DNA of 8,553 bases from assembly GCA_016206405.1 (NCBI GenBank), contig JACQRQ010000109.1, positions 1 to 8,553 on the forward strand, read 5' to 3'. A program made the position numbers and the translations under genes. The notes under the pieces were generated by a model, which had not been told where the DNA came from, made no database searches, and saw nothing but the letters and a program-made list of their open reading frames with translations. The stretch comes from Elusimicrobiota bacterium (GTDB lineage Bacteria > Elusimicrobiota > Elusimicrobia > O2-12-FULL-59-9). Positions 5,120-8,553 of this stretch are shown in pieces. Within the stretch, counting starts at the first letter, position 1. Every line of letters begins with the position of its first letter.

Positions 5120-6948
5120 AAAAGCATATGCCCTGGCTGCTGCCGGCGGCGCTGGTTTTGTTGATGGGCGCCGCGTCTTTGCCCCCCAAAAACTCCGGCC
5201 CCATCGACGTGGAGGCTTTCGCCCGGCTTCCGGCGCTGCAAAACGGGCGAATCAAACCCCTGGATACCATCGCGCGCAATGCCCTTTTGATTTTGCGCGG
5301 GAAACAATCGCTCAAGACCCCGGACAAGCGCCTGAGCCCCGGCGAATGGCTGCTGGATATGGCCGCCCGCCCCGAACGCGCCGATGGCTACAAGGTCTTC
5401 GTTATCTACGACCCGGATGTGCTGGGGCTTATGGGCAAGGAGCAGACGCAGGAGAAATACTTCGCCTTCGACGATCTCAAGCCCTTTTTGGAGGCGGTGC
5501 AGCATCAGGCGGAGCAGGCCGACAAAATCGAGCCCAAGCTCCGTTCGCGCTTTCAAGCCGCCGTCGCCAATCTCAACGAGCGCCTCGTGCTTTATCAAAA
5601 ACTGCAGAACACCTTCCAAATTTCGGGCGACGAGAATTTCCCGGACGAGATTCGCGCCTACGCCGCGAGCCTCCCCGCGGCATTGAGGGCCCTGCGCGGC
5701 CACCAGGCGGGCGGAAAATTCGACCAATCCGCGCTGATGCGCCTGGCTGGATATTTCAAGCGCTTTGAGTTTCTATCGGACGCGGCCTATTTTCTCCCCC
5801 TGCCCCCCGCCGAGGGCGATTCGCCCGACGACTGGCAAAACATGGGGGCGGGACTGCTAAAGACCATGAAGACCGGCGAGCTGCACCCGGCCATCGGCCT
5901 CTACGCCGAAATGCTCCGCGCCTACCGGGCCGCCGACGCCGCGGCCTTTGAGCGGAGCCTGTCAAAAGTTCAAACTTGGCTGGCGGGCCGGATCGCCAAG
6001 CCGGCCTCCCTGGCCGGCATGGAATATTTTTTCAACGCCGCGCAGCCTTTCTACAAAGGCATTCTGCTTTATGTCGCCGTCCTGCTTTTGTCTTTCGCCG
6101 CCTGGCTGGTCTGGCCCCAAGCGTTGGGCCGGGGCGCTTTTCACCTGCTGCTTTGGGCCTTCACCGTGCACACCGCGGGGCTCGCCTTCCGGATCCTGCT
6201 GCAAGGACGTCCGCCGGTGACCAATCTCTACTCCTCGGCTATTTTCGTCGGCTGGGTCGCCGCGCTTCTGGGAATCGTCCTGGAAAGGATAACCAAAAAA
6301 GGCATCGGCACCGTCGCCGCCGCGACCGTCGGCGCTCTGACCCTGGTCATCGCCCACCACCTCGCCTCCGCCGGCGACACGATGGAGATGATGCAGGCGG
6401 TGCTGGACTCCAATTTTTGGCTGGCGACGCATGTCGTGGCCATCACGATCGGGTACGCCTCCACCTTCCTGGCGGGCGCTTTGGCCCACGTTTACATTTT
6501 CAGGGGACTCTTGACGCGCAGTTTGAACAAGAGCTCCGCGAAAACGCTGACGCAGATGACCTACGGCATCGTATGCTTCAGCCTATTTTTCAGCTTCGTA
6601 GGAACCGTGCTCGGAGGAATTTGGGCGGATCAGTCCTGGGGACGCTTCTGGGGCTGGGATCCGAAGGAAAACGGCGCGCTGCTCATCGTTCTGTGGAACG
6701 CCATCATCCTGCATGCCCGCTGGGGAGGCTACATCCGGCAGAGGGGCCTCATGCTCATGGCCGTTTTCGGCGACATCGTCACCAGCTTGTCATGGTTCGG
6801 CGTCAACATGCTGGGAATCGGACTGCACTCCTACGGCTTTATGGATCAAGCTTTTTACTGGCTGGCCGCTTTCGTGGCCGCCCAGGCGGCCGTCATCGCC
6901 TGCGGAAGCCTGCCGCCCCGCTACTGGAGAAGCCCGAGCACGGACTAA
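5116..6948 (+). CDS. ccsA: CcsA/ResC cytochrome c biogenesis protein with large N-terminal domain
   Basis: The product is 610 residues, about twice the length of a stand-alone CcsA. A signal/TM anchor at about 7-22 is followed by an extracytoplasmic domain (about 30-310). That domain starts with a LPALQNGRIKPLDTIARNAL segment and contains a probable coiled coil (about 130-175). From F312 there are about eight TM segments. The tryptophan-rich WWD heme-binding motif is intact (GGIWADQSWGRFWGWDPKE, W508 to E518). Conserved-type histidines are seen at 352, 414/415, 439 and 571 (LHSYGF). CcsA exports heme and presents it with ResB for covalent attachment to cytochromes c. The same N-terminal extension, starting with 'NGRIKPLDT', is known to me from fused or long CcsA proteins of Bacteroidetes- and Planctomycetes-like bacteria. 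It is the last gene of the coupled operon. Its stop overlaps the convergent minus-strand gene by 4 bp. Confidence 0.93.
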   Translation: MKKHMPWLLPAALVLLMGAASLPPKNSGPIDVEAFARLPALQNGRIKPLDTIARNALLILRGKQSLKTPDKRLSPGEWLLDMAARPERADGYKVFVIYDPDVLGLMGKEQTQEKYFAFDDLKPFLEAVQHQAEQADKIEPKLRSRFQAAVANLNERLVLYQKLQNTFQISGDENFPDEIRAYAASLPAALRALRGHQAGGKFDQSALMRLAGYFKRFEFLSDAAYFLPLPPAEGDSPDDWQNMGAGLLKTMKTGELHPAIGLYAEMLRAYRAADAAAFERSLSKVQTWLAGRIAKPASLAGMEYFFNAAQPFYKGILLYVAVLLLSFAAWLVWPQALGRGAFHLLLWAFTVHTAGLAFRILLQGRPPVTNLYSSAIFVGWVAALLGIVLERITKKGIGTVAAATVGALTLVIAHHLASAGDTMEMMQAVLDSNFWLATHVVAITIGYASTFLAGALAHVYIFRGLLTRSLNKSSAKTLTQMTYGIVCFSLFFSFVGTVLGGIWADQSWGRFWGWDPKENGALLIVLWNAIILHARWGGYIRQRGLMLMAVFGDIVTSLSWFGVNMLGIGLHSYGFMDQAFYWLAAFVAAQAAVIACGSLPPRYWRSPSTD

Positions 6949-7826
6949 AAATCAATGTAGATGATCGGCTGGTCCATGGTGACGGTATGGACCTGGCCGT
7001 CTCTTAAAGTGATCGCCAGTTTGGCGTGACCGTTGAGCACACGGGAGCCAAAATCGTTCAACTCATTGAAGCCCCGAAAACCGTACAGCCAGTCTTCTTG
7101 ATCCGGCAGCAAGGTATGCGGCGTGACGAAATCCGGCTCACCAAGCATCTGGCGGAGCTTTTGGGAGCTCATGCCTCGAGCGATGCGCCGTTGCACGCGA
7201 TCACCCCACGACCCTGCCCCATCCTCTTTGGAACGCCCCACCCATGGAACCGGGGGAGTCTGCGCATTTTCCGCCCCGGACCCTTCCGCGTAAAAAGAAA
7301 AGCCGAACGATGGAAAAATCGCCGAGTTCATCGAATGCGCTGGACCAGCCATCAGGGAACCAGTGTCAAGACTTCCCATGAGATGGTTGCCCAATTTGCC
7401 GGCAGCCGGATTTTGCCCTACCACGGACGCAGAGCCTCTCGAAAGAGCGGACTTTATTTGATTCACTTTGCCCGAGGCATTGCCGGGTCTTTTAAATTTC
7501 ATTTTCTGGACTTTTAGAACTTTGCCCTCGGCGACCACGGGCAGGGCTTTAATCCTCAGCTTGCCGCTGAAAAGGCCTTTCAGCGAATCAAGCCCTGATT
7601 TCAATCCGTTAAAATCCTTAGGAAACTTGGCGAAACTGCCATAAAAACTCGCAATCCTTTCGCGAATCTCCGCCAAACCGTCATTGACCGGAGGAAAAGC
7701 TATGGATGCGACTTGGGCGGGATATTGCGCGGCCGTACGAGAAGGCGCCACATGGTGGGTCACATAGATAGCGCCAATGCCGCCAACGACCGTCAGCACA
7801 AACCCAAACTCGATTGCCCGGGTCAT
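6945..7826 (-). CDS. Membrane-anchored protein with C-terminal SmpA/BamE-like domain
   Basis: The product is 293 residues. An N-terminal hydrophobic stretch (about 7-22, FGFVLTVVGGIGAIYV) is an uncleaved anchor or signal peptide. A long low-complexity middle, rich in S, G, A and K (about 60-200), follows. The C-terminal 80 residues have the pattern of the SmpA/OmlA (BamE) fold: an RRIARGMSSQKLRQMLGEPDFV segment (M219), then WLYGF, then two strand-like segments (AKLAITL, VHTVTM). This domain occurs in outer-membrane assembly lipoproteins and in many unrelated envelope proteins, so the fold is suggested but not the function. No lipobox is present. ATG 7826 lacks a good Shine-Dalgarno sequence. 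Base composition looks less GC-rich than the neighbouring ccsA, a possible sign of different origin. Transcription probably starts from the promoter at 7951-7924 and reads toward the end of ccsA, tail to tail. Confidence 0.75.
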   Translation of the reverse strand: MTRAIEFGFVLTVVGGIGAIYVTHHVAPSRTAAQYPAQVASIAFPPVNDGLAEIRERIASFYGSFAKFPKDFNGLKSGLDSLKGLFSGKLRIKALPVVAEGKVLKVQKMKFKRPGNASGKVNQIKSALSRGSASVVGQNPAAGKLGNHLMGSLDTGSLMAGPAHSMNSAIFPSFGFSFYAEGSGAENAQTPPVPWVGRSKEDGAGSWGDRVQRRIARGMSSQKLRQMLGEPDFVTPHTLLPDQEDWLYGFRGFNELNDFGSRVLNGHAKLAITLRDGQVHTVTMDQPIIYIDF

Positions 7827-7839
7827 AAACGGAGCACGA

Positions 7840-7888
7840 TTTAAGACCTCTTAAGCCTTTCTTAAGTATTTCTTAAGTATTTGTTAAG
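7840..7888. repeat. Five phased TTAAG direct repeats
   Basis: TTAAG occurs at 7841, 7851, 7862, 7873 and 7884, with spacings of 10, 11, 11 and 11 bp. The three inner copies are full CTTAAG. Spacers are T-rich on the plus strand (TATTT). About one helical turn per repeat places all copies on one DNA face, as in binding arrays of OmpR/PhoB-family response regulators. The array lies 15-62 bases upstream of the minus-strand gene and about 165 bases before the cupredoxin start. Confidence 0.8.
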
Positions 7889-7897
7889 GCTCACCCC

Positions 7898-7925
7898 TTT
7901 TCGATGCGTAAACGGCTACTATAAC
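7898..7925 (+). promoter_or_regulatory. Possible promoter for the cupredoxin gene
   Basis: TATAAC at 7920-7925 is a fair -10 box. The hexamer 16 bases upstream, TTTTCG at 7898-7903, is a poor -35. A weak -35 with the TTAAG array ending 9 bases upstream is the usual arrangement for an activator-dependent promoter. Transcription would start near 7932, leaving a leader of about 120 bases. This is inference from spacing only. Confidence 0.3.
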
Positions 7926-7951
7926 TGTACCAGGAATTCTGCTTTTGTCAA
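7924..7951 (-). promoter_or_regulatory. Promoter of the minus-strand BamE-like gene
   Basis: On the reverse strand a perfect TTGACA (7951-7946) is followed after 16 bases by TACAGT (7929-7924), preceded by TGG to give an extended -10 (TGnTACAGT). Transcription would start near 7917, about 90 bases upstream of the ATG, so the TTAAG array would lie in the leader. Confidence 0.55.
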
Positions 7952-7967
7952 GGTGATTTTAGTCACA
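7952..7967. promoter_or_regulatory. CRP/FNR-family-like operator
   Basis: GGTGA-N6-TCACA matches the CRP consensus TGTGA-N6-TCACA at nine of ten half-site positions, in an AT-rich setting. Its centre is at 7959.5, directly next to the TTGACA of the minus-strand promoter and about 42 bp upstream of the predicted start. That is the class II activation position for CRP/FNR regulators. The regulator itself is not in the window. Confidence 0.5.
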
Positions 7968-8040
7968 ATTTTTTAGCTTTGGTTACCGGCGGTTGTAAGC
8001 GCAAGGGGCAAAATGATAAAAACATGCGTGGTCAAGACAA

Positions 8041-8047
8041 AAGGAGG
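8041..8047 (+). promoter_or_regulatory. Strong ribosome binding site of the cupredoxin gene
   Basis: AAGGAGG ends 4 bases before ATG 8052. It decides that start over the in-frame ATG at 8013, which would add 13 charged residues ahead of the signal peptide. Confidence 0.8.
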
Positions 8048-8051
8048 AATT

Positions 8052-8462
8052 ATGACAAAATGGGTGGCGGCCTTATGTTGTGCGGCTTTTGTGGGTTTCT
8101 CCGGCTACCGCCCAGCGCATTCACAGAAAGCCGAGGAAAAAGCCGGCTCCGTGCCAAAAACGGAAGCCGAACAGCGTCCGGTTCGGGAATTCACCCTGCT
8201 GAATATCGAGTTTGAAGGCAGCAAAATCTGGGTTCCCGGCACGCTGCTCGTCAAAAAAGGCGAGCATGTCAAAATCAATCTCATCAACAACGCCCCATCC
8301 GGCGCCCACGGCTTCGCCATCGATGAGTTCGGCATCAAGGTGGTGGTCGAAAACAAAAAAAAGGAGACCGTAGAGTTTGACGCCGTCAAAGAAGGGCTTA
8401 TTAACTTTTATTGCCACCTGCATGTCGCCCATATCGGCGGCCAAATCTTGATAATGAAGTAA
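8052..8462 (+). CDS. Secreted small cupredoxin (type I-like copper protein)
   Basis: The product is 136 residues. The signal peptide has K3, hydrophobic 4-16 and cleavage probably after A-H-S near residue 24. A short charged linker leads to a single cupredoxin domain (about 42-136): strands FTLLNIEFEG, WVPGTLLVKKGEHVKINLIN, then H86 (SGAHGFAI), and near the end INFYCHLHVAHIGGQILI with C121, H124 and H127. H86, C121 and H124 are the expected two-His one-Cys copper ligands of plastocyanin-like folds. The place often held by an axial methionine (C+6 in the short-loop class) is H127 here. Such proteins carry electrons or bind copper outside the cytoplasmic membrane. With the nearby cytochrome c maturation genes, a respiratory role is plausible (inference). 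It has no CuA motif, so it is not a cytochrome oxidase subunit II. It is divergent from the BamE-like gene. Confidence 0.85.
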   Translation: MTKWVAALCCAAFVGFSGYRPAHSQKAEEKAGSVPKTEAEQRPVREFTLLNIEFEGSKIWVPGTLLVKKGEHVKINLINNAPSGAHGFAIDEFGIKVVVENKKKETVEFDAVKEGLINFYCHLHVAHIGGQILIMK

Positions 8463-8475
8463 GGACTTAAGGAAT

Positions 8476-8553
8476 TTACCGGTTGGAACCGCCTGGATTT
8501 TGAATGCTTTTTTCCCACAGGTTCACAAAGTCTTTCCATTTTTTGTGGTTGTG
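8476..8553 (-). CDS. Probable C-terminal fragment of an unidentified gene (cut by window edge)
   Basis: The reverse strand is open from the right edge to a TAA at 8478-8476, giving 25 residues with a natural-looking composition (KKWKDFVNLWEK then SIQNPGGSNR). The family cannot be told from so little. It would converge on the cupredoxin gene with 13 bases between stops, which is a normal arrangement. A small CGGTT-GG-AACCG hairpin at 8480-8491 lies within its end and lacks a T-tract. Confidence 0.4.
   Translation of the reverse strand, partial: HNHKKWKDFVNLWEKSIQNPGGSNR

Noticed and set aside
5976..7007. 343-codon plus-strand frame overlapping ccsA
   Set aside because: Arg/Pro-rich out-of-frame reading of ccsA, with no start signal.
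7026..7517. 163-codon plus-strand frame opposite the BamE-like gene
   Set aside because: Antisense shadow. The minus frame has an N-terminal TM and a BamE-like domain.
7840..7888. TTAAG array as a CRISPR or transposon end
   Set aside because: Units are only about 11 bp, with no spacers of CRISPR length and no transposase or terminal inverted repeats nearby.
8013..8051. Upstream in-frame ATG (8013) as the start of the cupredoxin
   Set aside because: It would put a charged 13-residue extension ahead of the signal peptide. AAGGAGG sits at the right distance from ATG 8052.
8480..8491. CGGTT-GG-AACCG as the terminator of the cupredoxin gene
   Set aside because: Only 5 bp of stem with a 2-base loop. 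The T-run is about 17 bases further on, too far for an intrinsic terminator.

Overview
The window is GC-rich (about 60% by eye). It reads as a bacterial chromosome segment from an organism with a Gram-negative-type envelope: several Sec signal peptides, a lipoprotein, and a System II (ResB/CcsA) cytochrome c maturation pair. The fused, long form of CcsA and the short-form 6-phosphogluconate dehydrogenase fit lineages such as Elusimicrobiota, the PVC group or deltaproteobacteria-like bacteria. I cannot place it further from sequence alone. No rRNA, tRNA, CRISPR array or insertion sequence was recognised.

Layout. (1) 1-530, minus strand: N-terminal part of a 6-phosphogluconate dehydrogenase, running off the left edge. 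(2) 531-703: divergent intergenic region with a small inverted repeat and a TATAAT box. (3) 704-3100, plus strand: three consecutive genes for secreted proteins I do not recognise. Each carries two to four copies of a related short motif, roughly [DR][YHS][DN]x[AGT]x[HR]. The middle gene contains a clear 237-bp (79-residue) internal tandem duplication and a perfect 14-bp hairpin inside its coding sequence. (4) 3101-3341: intergenic. (5) 3342-6948, plus strand: a translationally coupled operon (ATGA overlaps at both junctions) of a putative lipoprotein, a ResB-like protein and a CcsA protein with a large N-terminal extracytoplasmic domain. (6) 6945-7826, minus strand: a membrane-anchored protein with a C-terminal SmpA/BamE-like domain, overlapping the ccsA stop by 4 bp. 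(7) 7827-8051: a regulatory region between divergent genes. It has five helically phased TTAAG repeats, a CRP/FNR-like palindrome next to a perfect TTGACA, and possibly overlapping divergent promoters. (8) 8052-8462, plus strand: a secreted small cupredoxin. (9) 8476-8553, minus strand: a probable C-terminal fragment of a further gene running off the right edge.

How they fit together. ResB and CcsA would export heme and attach it to apocytochromes c outside the cytoplasmic membrane. The lipoprotein is co-translated with them and probably serves the same process. The cupredoxin is a plausible electron carrier or copper protein of the same respiratory environment. The regulatory region suggests opposing control of it and of the minus-strand gene. 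The three-gene repeat-protein cassette is the part least explained by known families and the best candidate for something undescribed.
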